Origin: SYFY01 sp031385325
GTDB taxonomy: Bacteria > Pseudomonadota > Gammaproteobacteria > Pseudomonadales > Azotimanducaceae
Reading direction: 5' to 3'
DNA: 64,000 nucleotides
Assembly: GCA_031385325.1 (NCBI GenBank)
Contig: JANNBJ010000013.1
Location: 1 to 64,000 of the forward strand
Below are positions 17,349 to 25,795 of this stretch, piece by piece (the first letter of the stretch is position 1; each line of letters opens with the position of its first letter). Under the pieces are notes generated by a model. That model saw only the letters and a program-made list of their open reading frames with translations, was not told the origin of the DNA and did not search any database. A program made the position numbers and the translations under genes.

Positions 17349-18431
17349 CTAGTTGAACATGATGACGCTGCGCGCCACTTCACCGGTACCCAGTGCTGCA
17401 AAGGCGTCGTTGATATCAGCCAGCTTGATTCGTCGCGACACCATGTCATCCAGATGCAGCCGACCTTGCAGGTAAAAATCGACGAAGCGCGGCATGTCCA
17501 CACGGAATCGGTTTGACCCCATCATGCTGCCCTGGATCTTCTTCTCGAACAGGAATTCCATGCCATGTACGGCCACCATCTGGCCGGGTGGAATCATGCC
17601 GATGACGGTCGCCGTTCCACCATTGCGCAGCATCTGGAATGCCTGCTCGGCAGTGGCCTTCAGACCAATGGCTTCAAAGGAGTAATGCACACCACCACCG
17701 GTCATTTCCTTCACTTCGCCAACCGCATCCTTGTCCTTGGCGTTGACGACGTCAGTTGCACCAAACTTGCGGGCCAGTTCCAGCTTGGAGGGAACCATGT
17801 CCACCGCGATGATGCGGGACGCGCCAGCGATCGCTGCGCCGTTGATCGCTGACAAGCCAATGCCACCACAGCCGATCACCGCAACCGTCGCACCAGGCTC
17901 AACCTTGGCGGTGTGGAATACCGCGCCCATTCCGGTCATGACACCACAACCAATCAGCGCTGCGCGGTCCATGGGCATGTCATCGCGAATCTTCACCACT
18001 GCATGTTCGTGTACCAGCAACATTTCCGCATAGGAACCCAGATTGGCGAACTGGCCCATCGGCTTGTCCGACTGGCTCAGTCGTGACGGCAGGTCTTTGC
18101 CACGCTTGGTCTCGGGCTCCTGACACAGCGACATGTGGCCGGTCAGGCAATATTCGCAGTGACCGCAGAACACGGAGAGGCAGGTAATGACATGATCCCC
18201 GGCCTTGACATAGTGCACGTCACTGCCCACCGCTTCCACCACGCCAGCGCTCTCATGGCCCAGCACCATCGGCACGGCGCCGGGGTAAGTGCCATTCCAG
18301 AAGTGCAGGTCGCTATGGCAGACACCTGCGGCAGAGGTACGGATGAGGACTTCGCGCGGCCCCGGTTTGTCGACTCGAACTTCCTCGATTTCCATCGGCT
18401 TGTTCACTTCACGGAATACGGCAGCTTTCAT
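17349..18431 (-). CDS. Zinc-dependent alcohol dehydrogenase (MDR family)
   Basis: 360 aa medium-chain dehydrogenase. Catalytic-zinc residues appear in AAGVCHSDLHFW and GHESAGVVEAVG. The structural zinc cluster is CGHCEYCLTGHMSLC, and the NAD-binding motif is VAVIGCGGIGLS. It oxidises an alcohol to aldehyde or ketone with NAD. ATG 18431 has GGGGAAG upstream. First gene of a two-gene unit with the FAH-family hydrolase; substrate not predictable. Confidence 0.92.
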   Translation of the reverse strand: MKAAVFREVNKPMEIEEVRVDKPGPREVLIRTSAAGVCHSDLHFWNGTYPGAVPMVLGHESAGVVEAVGSDVHYVKAGDHVITCLSVFCGHCEYCLTGHMSLCQEPETKRGKDLPSRLSQSDKPMGQFANLGSYAEMLLVHEHAVVKIRDDMPMDRAALIGCGVMTGMGAVFHTAKVEPGATVAVIGCGGIGLSAINGAAIAGASRIIAVDMVPSKLELARKFGATDVVNAKDKDAVGEVKEMTGGGVHYSFEAIGLKATAEQAFQMLRNGGTATVIGMIPPGQMVAVHGMEFLFEKKIQGSMMGSNRFRVDMPRFVDFYLQGRLHLDDMVSRRIKLADINDAFAALGTGEVARSVIMFN

Positions 18432-18598
18432 TCACTCTTCCCCTTGTCCTGATGCTGGTCTTTGACGTGGTAGTGCGTTACGGCATCGGCGCAAGTGCAA
18501 TCGATTTAACGCGCCACGCCTACGCATCGAAGTTTGCCAACCTCATGCCGGAAAGGCCACGCATTTTCCGCGTCAGCAGTGCGGATCCTGATCAGCAA

Positions 18599-18627
18599 TT
18601 CACCCAGGCGTCTTTACTGTATATAAC
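18599..18627 (+). promoter_or_regulatory. Putative promoter of the small zinc-ribbon gene
   Basis: TTCACC (18599-18604) and TATAAC (18622-18627) are separated by 17 bp, an acceptable sigma-70 pair. Initiation 7 bp downstream would fall at 18634, the A of the ATG start, predicting a leaderless mRNA. The -10 lies inside the LexA box. Confidence 0.5.
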
Positions 18628-18634
18628 CACAGTA
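18615..18634 (+). promoter_or_regulatory. LexA (SOS) box
   Basis: TACTGTATATAACCACAGTA matches the gammaproteobacterial LexA site: CTGT, eight bases, ACAG, with the flanking TA on each side and an AT-rich centre. It covers the putative -10 element and ends at the start codon of the small gene, an ideal place for repression. Binding has not been shown. Confidence 0.75.
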
Positions 18635-18873
18635 TGCAGCCACTCGTCGAACTCGCCCGAAGTTTCCGGATCTACGCCGTGTGCATTCCGTGCGGCCGCA
18701 TGGAATTACTGGCCATCGAGGCTCTGATCAGTCAGTTGGGTGGTGCATCAACGGTGAGCGATGTGCGTGCGCGACTACGTTGTCGCGAGTGTGGCGAGCG
18801 TCGGACGGACGTGCGTGTGATCTATGTCGGGCCCGACCAGCAAGCCGCCGGCTTTCATTACCGGCAGCAATGA
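18634..18873 (+). CDS. Small zinc-ribbon-like protein, probably SOS-regulated
   Basis: 79 aa. Two CxxC pairs (Cys17/Cys20 in CIPCG and Cys50/Cys53 in CRECG), about 30 residues apart, can bind one zinc. Between them lie a predicted helix (MELLAIEALISQLG) and a basic segment (RARLRCRECGERR). Small zinc-ribbon proteins with this arrangement are common in proteobacteria and mostly uncharacterised; nucleic-acid or protein binding is a guess. It starts at the base where the LexA box ends and has no ribosome-binding site, consistent with a leaderless mRNA. It ends 12 bp before the convergent ribB gene. Confidence 0.65.
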   Translation: MQPLVELARSFRIYAVCIPCGRMELLAIEALISQLGGASTVSDVRARLRCRECGERRTDVRVIYVGPDQQAAGFHYRQQ

Positions 18874-18885
18874 CAGGCTTTGAGT

Positions 18886-19977
18886 TCAGAGCAGTTCGGT
18901 AGCTTCGAGTGTCAAACCGAAACCCTGTACCCCCACAAACTCGACTTCGCGACCGGCGATCAGTCGCAATTTTTCCACACCGAGGTCTCGCAGAATCTGC
19001 GCGCCAACGCCGATTTCAAGCCATTCCGCACGACGGGCATTTTCCTTGGAGGCGTTTTCCAGATGATCCAGCGGCACACCAACAAAGCCGGAGCGCAAAT
19101 AGATCAGCACGCCACCACCAAGTTTGCCAATTCGATCGAGGGCCGCGTTCAGAAGATTGTCAGTGCGCGCCGACTGCGCACCAAAGACGTCCTCGATGAG
19201 CTTCTCGCGATGGATACGGACCGGGACGGCCTTGGCCCCGGAAATCGCGCCGAAAACCAATGCCAGATGTTCGGCATCTTCGAACTTGGTGCGATAGGCG
19301 ATGGCGCGGGCAGTGCCAATCCTTGTCTTCACTGTGAATTCGCCAGCCCGTTCAACCAATTGTTCACGACGTTGCCGATACGCAATCAGATCAGCAATCG
19401 AAATGATCTTCAGTTTGTGCCTGGCCGAAAATTCAAGCAGTTGTGGCAGCCGCTGCACCGTGCCGTCATCGTTGACGAGTTCAGCCAGCAACGAAACCGG
19501 CGGCAAACCCGCCAGGATGGAGAGATCAACACCAGCCTCCGTGTGACCGGAGCGCACCAGCACACCACCTTGACGAGCGACGAGCGGAAAGATGTGACCA
19601 GGGCGGACGAAGTCTTCAGCGCCAGAATTGCTGTTGGCCAGCGCCTGTACGGTGGCGGCACGTTCTTCAGCCGAGATGCCCGTAGTCAGACCGTGCGAGT
19701 AATCGATGGACACCGTGAACGCTGTGCTCATGGGCGCGTTGTTGCGGGCGACCATGGGATCCAGATGCAACCGCTTCGCTTGATCTTCGAGGATCGGCGT
19801 ACAGAGAATGCCGCTGGTATGCCGGATCATGAAGGCAACCTGTTCAGCCGTCGCCTTGCTGGCGGCCATGATGAGATCGCCTTCGTTTTCGCGATCATCA
19901 TCATCCACCACCACCACCATCTTGCCGGTGATGATGTCCTGGATGGCGGCTTCAACGGTATCGAACTGCGTGCTCAT
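18886..19977 (-). CDS. ribB: 3,4-dihydroxy-2-butanone-4-phosphate synthase with a degenerate GTP cyclohydrolase II domain
   Basis: 363 aa bifunctional-type protein. Residues 1-200 form a complete RibB domain: acidic loop DDDDRENEGDL (25-35), HTSGILCTP (53-61) and the catalytic RSGHTEAGVDL (142-152). It converts ribulose 5-phosphate to the four-carbon riboflavin precursor. Residues about 205-363 have the RibA fold but no cysteine at all, so the three zinc ligands of GTP cyclohydrolase II (normally within HSECLTGDVFGSxRCDCG) are gone; here the segment reads HREKLIEDVFGAQ. GTP cyclohydrolase activity is therefore not expected. Hybrids of this kind are known as RibBX-type. Only 39 bp separate it from the upstream gene, too little for an FMN riboswitch. 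Confidence 0.92.
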   Translation of the reverse strand: MSTQFDTVEAAIQDIITGKMVVVVDDDDRENEGDLIMAASKATAEQVAFMIRHTSGILCTPILEDQAKRLHLDPMVARNNAPMSTAFTVSIDYSHGLTTGISAEERAATVQALANSNSGAEDFVRPGHIFPLVARQGGVLVRSGHTEAGVDLSILAGLPPVSLLAELVNDDGTVQRLPQLLEFSARHKLKIISIADLIAYRQRREQLVERAGEFTVKTRIGTARAIAYRTKFEDAEHLALVFGAISGAKAVPVRIHREKLIEDVFGAQSARTDNLLNAALDRIGKLGGGVLIYLRSGFVGVPLDHLENASKENARRAEWLEIGVGAQILRDLGVEKLRLIAGREVEFVGVQGFGLTLEATELL

Positions 19978-20016
19978 CTCAAACTCGGAAAATTGAAAGG
20001 GGCGAAGCCTACCACG

Positions 20017-21210
20017 TCAGATCGCTTCGGCGGCACGCAGTCGCTCGATCTCAACATCGTCCACGCCGGCCAACTCCTTGAGAATCCGATCGGTGTCAGC
20101 ACCAAGCGCTGGCACGTCGGTGAGTGCAGGCGGTTCGAGCCCACGAAACCGCAGCGCGGTGTGGGCCTGCGGAATCCTGCCGAGCACCTCATGCGCGCGC
20201 CACTGAAGCGTGCCACGGGCCAGCAACTGGGCATCGTTCACCACGTCCTCAAGATTTTGCACCGGCGCGCAGATGACCCCATGCGACTGAGCTCGTGCAA
20301 AGACTTCAGCGCGTGGCAAGGTCTGCGACCAGACGCCAATGACGGCATCGAGGGCCAGCATGTTCCTGCAACGATCGGCGTTGGTGGCAAAGCGCGGGTC
20401 GTCGGCTAGTTCCGGCCGCTCCATCGCCAGGCAGAGTTTGCGGAAGTGTCCTTCGCGAATGCAGATGATGGCGACGTACCCATCGCTGGTCGGATAAACG
20501 TTGTAGGGCGCGAGCGCGAGACCGGAATGGCGATTGCCGGTGCGGGGGCCTTGTTTGCCACCGGCGAGAAAGAACGAGCCGAGCGCGGTGGCGAGCGTGG
20601 GGAACACACAATCCTGCATCGAGATATCGACGGTGGATCCTTCGCCGGTCTGTTCACGGGCCAGCAGCGCGGTGATAACACCGGCGTAAAGGTGCGCGCC
20701 ACCGAGAAAATCTGCAAATGCAGCAGCCGTTTTCAACGGCGGCCCATCGCCGTCACCCGTCACGCTCATGACCCCGCTCATCGCCTGCAGGGTGATGTCC
20801 ATACCGAGGTAGTTACTGTAGGGACCGGTCGCTCCATAAGCGGTCGACGCAGCGTAGATCAGGCGCGGGTTGATGGCACGCAGTGCATCGGCGCCAATGC
20901 CGTACCTGGCCATCGTACCCGGGGCAAAATTCTCGGTGACCACATCCACGTGCTGCACCATACGCTTGAGCAGCGCCTGGCCATCCGCAGACTGGATGTT
21001 CAGCGTAATGCATTCCTTGTTGGTGTTAAGCAGCGAAAACGGATAACTCGACGACGTGGCACGACCACGCGCACGCAGGGTTTCGCCGGTGCGGGCTTCA
21101 ACCTTGATGACACGTGCGCCGGCTTGTGCGAACAGGAAGCCGCAATAAGGTCCGTTGTAGACCTGGCCAAAATCGAGAACAGTAAGGTGGGACAGCGGTT
21201 GCCGCGTCAT
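20017..21210 (-). CDS. Family III CoA-transferase (CaiB/BaiF)
   Basis: 397 aa, the usual size. It moves CoA between carboxylic acids. Family features are LSHLTVLDFGQVYNGPYCG at the start, RVIKVEARTGE, FAPGTMARYGIGAD, and the catalytic aspartate in YLGMDITLQAMSG. Start 21210 is used: GGAG lies seven bases before this ATG, while the longer frame to 21291 has no such site. Upstream on the same strand are the sulfotransferase and monooxygenase genes; the acid substrate is unknown. Confidence 0.9.
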   Translation of the reverse strand: MTRQPLSHLTVLDFGQVYNGPYCGFLFAQAGARVIKVEARTGETLRARGRATSSSYPFSLLNTNKECITLNIQSADGQALLKRMVQHVDVVTENFAPGTMARYGIGADALRAINPRLIYAASTAYGATGPYSNYLGMDITLQAMSGVMSVTGDGDGPPLKTAAAFADFLGGAHLYAGVITALLAREQTGEGSTVDISMQDCVFPTLATALGSFFLAGGKQGPRTGNRHSGLALAPYNVYPTSDGYVAIICIREGHFRKLCLAMERPELADDPRFATNADRCRNMLALDAVIGVWSQTLPRAEVFARAQSHGVICAPVQNLEDVVNDAQLLARGTLQWRAHEVLGRIPQAHTALRFRGLEPPALTDVPALGADTDRILKELAGVDDVEIERLRAAEAI

Positions 21211-21296
21211 GAGGTAACTCCATTCCAGCAGGCGGGGCGATAATGACGCCACGCGTCCATCAACAATTCTGCAGGTACAGGCGACGGTCACCCATT

Positions 21297-22202
21297 CTAT
21301 CGATGCCGGCGTCGAATCTCGTCTTCCAGACTCTGATAGTCCGCAAAGCCCGTTTTCGGCAGCACATCCGTGGCCCAGACTTCATCCAGAGCCTGACTGA
21401 CCGATGCCGGCAGTTCCTGCTTGTGTCCACCCACACCGCCTTTGCGCACCTTGGCAGAATCACTGCCGGTTGGCAGTCCACCACGCTCTTCTGACATGGT
21501 CCGCATCATGGCGTCATCAAAACGATCCTTGTACTGAAGCATGAAAGCCAGGGACGATCGTTCAAGCGTCGTTGCGAGCAGCCCATCGTCCAGCGTGATG
21601 CCGCAGAACGCAGCGAGCTTGCGGATCGAGGCGATCGGATCTGCAGTCATCTGCTCATAAGAAAACAGCAGCACATCCGGATTGTCCCGTTGCTCCCACC
21701 AGCTGAGCAGATGAGACCAGTAGTCCAGACCATGACCACGTCCCAGCAAACGCGGTTCCAGAAACTGCTCATAGCTGACCTTGCCTGGCTCAATCCACCA
21801 GCCTTCCATGAAACGGAACATGGAGTCAAAGGCGTCTTTCGGATCACGCAGCGAGACCACGTATTTCGCCCCTTTGGGCACCTGGGTATAGGCCAGATGA
21901 CTCTTGAAACCACGTGGCTTTGCCCGCTGGGGTGCTTCCAGGTCGATGCCCAAAGCAACGGCGGTTTCGATCCACGGCACTACCCGGGAGATGTCGTCAA
22001 AATCCATGTCACCGCCAGTGCGCAGTGTGTGGAACGTCTGCTGCAGCCACGTTGTCCCGCATTTTCCGTATGGGGTGATGATGATGTCGGTAGATCTCGG
22101 CTTGTAGGAGGCAATGGAAGCCATGATGTCGGGCAGTTTCATCATGCGTCCCTGAAGCTCACTCATTTCGGCCATGGTGTGGGCACGGCGAGGCTCAGTC
22201 AT
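21297..22202 (-). CDS. PAPS-dependent sulfotransferase
   Basis: 301 aa, resembling cytosolic (soluble) sulfotransferases. The 5'-phosphosulfate loop is YGKCGTTWLQ (45-54), the 3'-phosphate site is YVVSLRDPKD, and the C-terminal cofactor motif is RKGGVGGHK. It should transfer sulfate from PAPS to a hydroxyl or amine of a small molecule such as a sterol, phenol or alcohol. AGGAG precedes ATG 22202. It lies between a Baeyer-Villiger-type monooxygenase and a CoA-transferase on the same strand, suggesting it modifies a hydrophobic substrate or product. No signal peptide is seen. Confidence 0.88.
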   Translation of the reverse strand: MTEPRRAHTMAEMSELQGRMMKLPDIMASIASYKPRSTDIIITPYGKCGTTWLQQTFHTLRTGGDMDFDDISRVVPWIETAVALGIDLEAPQRAKPRGFKSHLAYTQVPKGAKYVVSLRDPKDAFDSMFRFMEGWWIEPGKVSYEQFLEPRLLGRGHGLDYWSHLLSWWEQRDNPDVLLFSYEQMTADPIASIRKLAAFCGITLDDGLLATTLERSSLAFMLQYKDRFDDAMMRTMSEERGGLPTGSDSAKVRKGGVGGHKQELPASVSQALDEVWATDVLPKTGFADYQSLEDEIRRRHR

Positions 22203-22240
22203 TGATCAACACTCCTCTGAATCGACTACAAAACGCCGGG

Positions 22241-23716
22241 TCACGCAACGCTGCTGTCATAACAGTGTTCGTCCCTGGCCGCCAACATGCGGGTGAACGT
22301 GGTCATGGTATAGGGAAACTGGGTGACGATCCTGCCGGAAGGCGCCCGATAGTAACCACGACAATCACTGCGCCACACCGCGATCCCGCCAATATCCTGC
22401 TGCAGTTGTTCGTTATAGGCCGTCATGGCTTCCGACTTCACATCCATCCAGCCAATGCCCTGGTCAACCATGCGGCGGATATGACGTACGGCGTACTCGG
22501 TTTCCAGTTCCAGCATGGTGATCAGGGAATTGTTGTTGGTGTTCGGACCATACACCATGAACAGGTTGGGAAATCCCGCTGTCGTGATGCCTTGATAGGC
22601 GATGGCACCATCGCGCCAGGCATCGCGGATAGGTAGCCCATCGCGTCCGGTCACATCAAGTGAGGCCAGATATCGAGTCGTTTCAAAACCCGTTGCGAAG
22701 ATGATCGTGTCAGCTTTGCGCAGCGCTCCACTCATGGTGACCACACCATCGGCAGCAATGCGCGCGATGCCCTCGTCGATGAGTTGCACGTTGTCCCGAT
22801 TGAACATGGGGTAAAAACGGTTCGAGAGCAAAGGCCGTCGACATCCGTAACGCCAGTCCGGCGTCAGGCGCCGCCGCAGATCAGGATCGTTCACGAAGTC
22901 GATGTTTTTTCGCGACGCAGCCTCTGATGATGCATTGAGTGCTTCGTCATCGAACAGGATGGCTGATTCAAGCTGCTCCCAGATTTCCCGCCGCAGCGCT
23001 TTGACGACTTCAGGATAACGGCTGAAATTCGCCAGTTCTTCCGCCGTGAACGGGACATCTTTCTTCGGCAATACCCATTGTGCAGTGCGCTGATAGAGAT
23101 CGAGTTGGCGGACGATGGGCGCGATTTCGGGCGCAGTCTGTACGGCACTGGCGGCACTGCCGATCAGCGCCACACGTTCACCACCAAGATCATGATCTGC
23201 CGGCCAGCGCGCCGTGTGAAACATCGTTCCCGCGAAGGTATCGAGCCCTTCGATTTCCGGGACCACGATATCGTTGAACATGCCGATGGCGCTGATGACA
23301 AAACGGGCACTGACCTGCACTCCCGTTGACAGGCGTGCGTGCCAATGGCTGGTCGTCTCATCCCAGTGCAGTGACATGACTTCCGTATTGAAGTGACAGT
23401 ACCTGAGCATGTCGTACTTGCGCGCGACGTGTTCAATGTACTGCCGAATTTCAACCTGCCCTGCATAGGGGCGAGACCAATCGACCTTGGGTTCAAACGA
23501 AAAAGAGTAGAGATGCGACTGCACATCGCACTCGGCGCCGGGATAACGGTTATGCCACCACGTACCACCCACACCATCCGCTTTTTCGACAATGACAAAA
23601 TCGGTGATCCCTGCGCGCGCGAGTGTGATGCCGGCGCAGATGCCACCCGGTCCGGCGCCGATCACCAGGACTGTCGTGACATCGACGGGCGTACGGGACG
23701 GGCTTGCTTCATTCAT
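22241..23716 (-). CDS. Baeyer-Villiger-type flavin monooxygenase
   Basis: 491 aa FAD- and NADPH-dependent class B monooxygenase. It has the FAD motif GAGPGG (20-25), GTWWHNRYPGAECD, the Baeyer-Villiger fingerprint FAGTMFHTARWP (161-172) and a second nucleotide motif around ALIGSAASAVQ. Such enzymes insert oxygen next to ketones to give esters or lactones, often on cyclic or steroid ketones. Same strand and close spacing (38 bp) to the sulfotransferase. Substrate specificity is not deducible. Confidence 0.92.
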   Translation of the reverse strand: MNEASPSRTPVDVTTVLVIGAGPGGICAGITLARAGITDFVIVEKADGVGGTWWHNRYPGAECDVQSHLYSFSFEPKVDWSRPYAGQVEIRQYIEHVARKYDMLRYCHFNTEVMSLHWDETTSHWHARLSTGVQVSARFVISAIGMFNDIVVPEIEGLDTFAGTMFHTARWPADHDLGGERVALIGSAASAVQTAPEIAPIVRQLDLYQRTAQWVLPKKDVPFTAEELANFSRYPEVVKALRREIWEQLESAILFDDEALNASSEAASRKNIDFVNDPDLRRRLTPDWRYGCRRPLLSNRFYPMFNRDNVQLIDEGIARIAADGVVTMSGALRKADTIIFATGFETTRYLASLDVTGRDGLPIRDAWRDGAIAYQGITTAGFPNLFMVYGPNTNNNSLITMLELETEYAVRHIRRMVDQGIGWMDVKSEAMTAYNEQLQQDIGGIAVWRSDCRGYYRAPSGRIVTQFPYTMTTFTRMLAARDEHCYDSSVA

Positions 23717-23805
23717 GGATCGTGAGGCTCGTGTGGGACGTAGGATTCGGGTCGTATCTGAAAGTTAACGCAAACAGACGCTGCCTGACCATTGGAAGAT
23801 GATCC

Positions 23806-25104
23806 CTAAACCACCCGGCCATCCGGACGCCTCATCCACCAGCGCAAACCCAGCAGGATCACGCCCGCGATCAGAAACGCCAGCGCAATACCCATCAGTC
23901 CTGCCTGATAGCTACCCGTGGCATCCCGGGTGACACCCCACGCATATGGTCCGAGAAATGAACCAATCATGCCGATCGAGCCAATCGCCGCAACCCCGGC
24001 TGCAGCGGATCGACCACGCAGGACATCGCTGGGGATCAACCAGAACACCGCCTGATTCGCGTTACCCGCAATCACGGTGAGGGCGTAGGCGCCCACCACC
24101 AGAAGTGGAACCGTCGTCAGGCCCAGGGTCAGATAGGCGCATGACAGGAGCACCATGAAGATCACCACATGCAGGTATCGCTCTCGCCGGAAATCGGAAT
24201 GCCAGCCGGCCAGCAGCATTCCAAGCGCCGATGCCAGCGCCACACCTGCCATCAGAAAACCCACATGGGTGGCGTTTGCCTGAGTGGCCTGCATCAGAAT
24301 GGCAGGGGCCGAGAGTGTGAATGCATAAGACGACCCGAGGATGCAGATGCTGGCGATCCCAAGCAGCCAGACTAACGGATTCGCGAGGGCGCGCCGCACA
24401 CCGTGATCGGCCTGCACCCCGTGCCGCGAGTTGTCAGCGGCCAGCGCCTGCACAATCCACTCTCGTTCGGGTTCAGTAAGCCAGCGAGCCGTAGCCGGAC
24501 CATCCGGCAGAAACTTCAGAATCACGACGCTCAGCACGATGGCTGGAGAGCCCTGAACCAGGAACAACCACTGCCAACCTGCCAGCCCAAAGGTGCCACG
24601 CAGATCGAGCAGAGCCCCCGCCATGGCGCCCATGAGCGCGGAACTCAGGGGCAGCGCGACATAAAACCGGCTGATGGCCTTGCCACGGTGTTCGGCCGGA
24701 AACCACTGCATCAGGTAATACACCACACCGGGAAAGAACCCTGCCTCCGCCGCCCCCAGCAGGAAACGCATGACGTAGAACTGCATGGGTGTGGTGACGA
24801 ACATCATGCCAGCGGCGATGACACCCCAGGTCAGCATGATCCGGAAGATCCAGCGGCGAGCGCCAAACCGGACCAGCATCAGGTTCGATGGCACCTCAAG
24901 CAGCGCATAACTGAGAAAGAACAGGCCGCCGCCCAGGCCATACACAGCAGCACTGAATTGCAGATCCTCATTCATCTGCAGCGAGGCAAAGCTGATGTTG
25001 ACGCGATCCATGTAGGCGATCCCATAGCCAAGACCCAGCAGTGGCAGCAGTCGCCACGATGCCTTGCGCAGAGCTTCGCGACCGATGGATTCGGGGAACG
25101 TCAT
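23806..25104 (-). CDS. MFS transporter (ACS-type organic anion symporter)
   Basis: 432 aa from ATG 25104, with about 12 hydrophobic segments. The family features YMDRVNISFA in helix 1 and a loop RFGARRWIFR typical of the anion:cation symporter group are present. It probably imports an organic acid such as a sugar acid, phthalate-like or tartrate-like anion. A longer frame to 25155 adds 17 residues of no family character. It lies between the monooxygenase and the SnoaL-like gene, which is divergent. Confidence 0.85.
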   Translation of the reverse strand: MTFPESIGREALRKASWRLLPLLGLGYGIAYMDRVNISFASLQMNEDLQFSAAVYGLGGGLFFLSYALLEVPSNLMLVRFGARRWIFRIMLTWGVIAAGMMFVTTPMQFYVMRFLLGAAEAGFFPGVVYYLMQWFPAEHRGKAISRFYVALPLSSALMGAMAGALLDLRGTFGLAGWQWLFLVQGSPAIVLSVVILKFLPDGPATARWLTEPEREWIVQALAADNSRHGVQADHGVRRALANPLVWLLGIASICILGSSYAFTLSAPAILMQATQANATHVGFLMAGVALASALGMLLAGWHSDFRRERYLHVVIFMVLLSCAYLTLGLTTVPLLVVGAYALTVIAGNANQAVFWLIPSDVLRGRSAAAGVAAIGSIGMIGSFLGPYAWGVTRDATGSYQAGLMGIALAFLIAGVILLGLRWWMRRPDGRVV

Positions 25105-25272
25105 TGACTGATCGCTATAGCAAAAGTCGCGGCAGCTTAGGGCAACTTTGATCAATTCGCTTCTGCGAATTCGTCAGGTCCGGACAATTTTCTCCGAAGC
25201 CGATGGCTTGCTGGCCGCTCCTGCGATACAAACAGTCACCACAACGACAACCACGATCAGGAGCATCCAGCC

Positions 25273-25725
25273 ATGACCGACCCCGAAATTCTTGCGCGTC
25301 TGACGAGGATGGAAGACATCGAAGCGATCAAGCAACTGAAAGCCCTCTACTGCGAAATCTGTGACGATGACCACAACCCGGATCGGATCGTGACAATCTT
25401 CACCGATGACTGTGTCTGGGAGGGGCGAGGCATTGGCCGCGCCGAAGGTCATGCGCAGCTGCGCGACCTGTTTATCTCCTTCCAGAAGATGATGTCGTTT
25501 TCCCAGCATATGGCCATGAACCCGCGCATCGACGTGACAGGTGATGCCGCCACCGGCACCTGGTATTTCCTTGGGCCATTCACCTTCCGTGAGGGCAACC
25601 AGGCGAAGTGGCAGGCAGCTCGTTATCGGGAGGACTACGCGAAAAAGGATGGCCGCTGGAAAATCCGGCACCTGCGTGTCCGCGGCCCTGGTTTCAGCGC
25701 TGACTACGAAAAAGGCTGGGCTTGA
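25273..25725 (+). CDS. SnoaL-like/NTF2-fold protein
   Basis: 150 aa, one cone-shaped NTF2 fold: IEAIKQLKALYCEICDDDHNP, FTDDCVWEGRG, then HMAMNPRIDVTGDAATGTWYF and DGRWKIRHLRV. Relatives include small hydratases, cyclases, isomerases and dehydratases for steroids and polyketides, and many unknown proteins. AGGAG precedes the ATG. It is divergent from the MFS gene and convergent with the DUF1501 gene, and no catalytic set can be assigned with certainty. Confidence 0.85.
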   Translation: MTDPEILARLTRMEDIEAIKQLKALYCEICDDDHNPDRIVTIFTDDCVWEGRGIGRAEGHAQLRDLFISFQKMMSFSQHMAMNPRIDVTGDAATGTWYFLGPFTFREGNQAKWQAARYREDYAKKDGRWKIRHLRVRGPGFSADYEKGWA

Positions 25726-25735
25726 AAGCTGCGCG

Positions 25736-25795
25736 GGCTCTCCAAAGACAGGCTCTCCAAAGACAGGCTACCCAAAGACAGGCTATCCAAAGACC
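25736..25795. repeat. Four 15-bp tandem repeats spanning the 3' end of the DUF1501 gene
   Basis: Units GGCTCTCCAAAGACA, GGCTCTCCAAAGACA, GGCTACCCAAAGACA and GGCTATCCAAAGACC follow without gap. In the DUF1501 frame (minus strand) each unit encodes Pro-Val-Phe-Gly plus a fifth codon. The first two fifth codons read are TAG stops and the last two are GAG, so the real stop is followed by an identical in-frame backup stop. The array is a local duplication of the gene's own 3' end. Confidence 0.85.

Noticed and set aside
19978..20016. FMN riboswitch before ribB
   Set aside because: Only 39 bp separate ribB from the upstream gene, too short for the riboswitch, and no conserved segments are seen.
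18880..20409. 509-codon open frame on the plus strand
   Set aside because: It lies antisense to the RibB and CoA-transferase genes, whose proteins are clearly recognisable; the antisense product has no family features.
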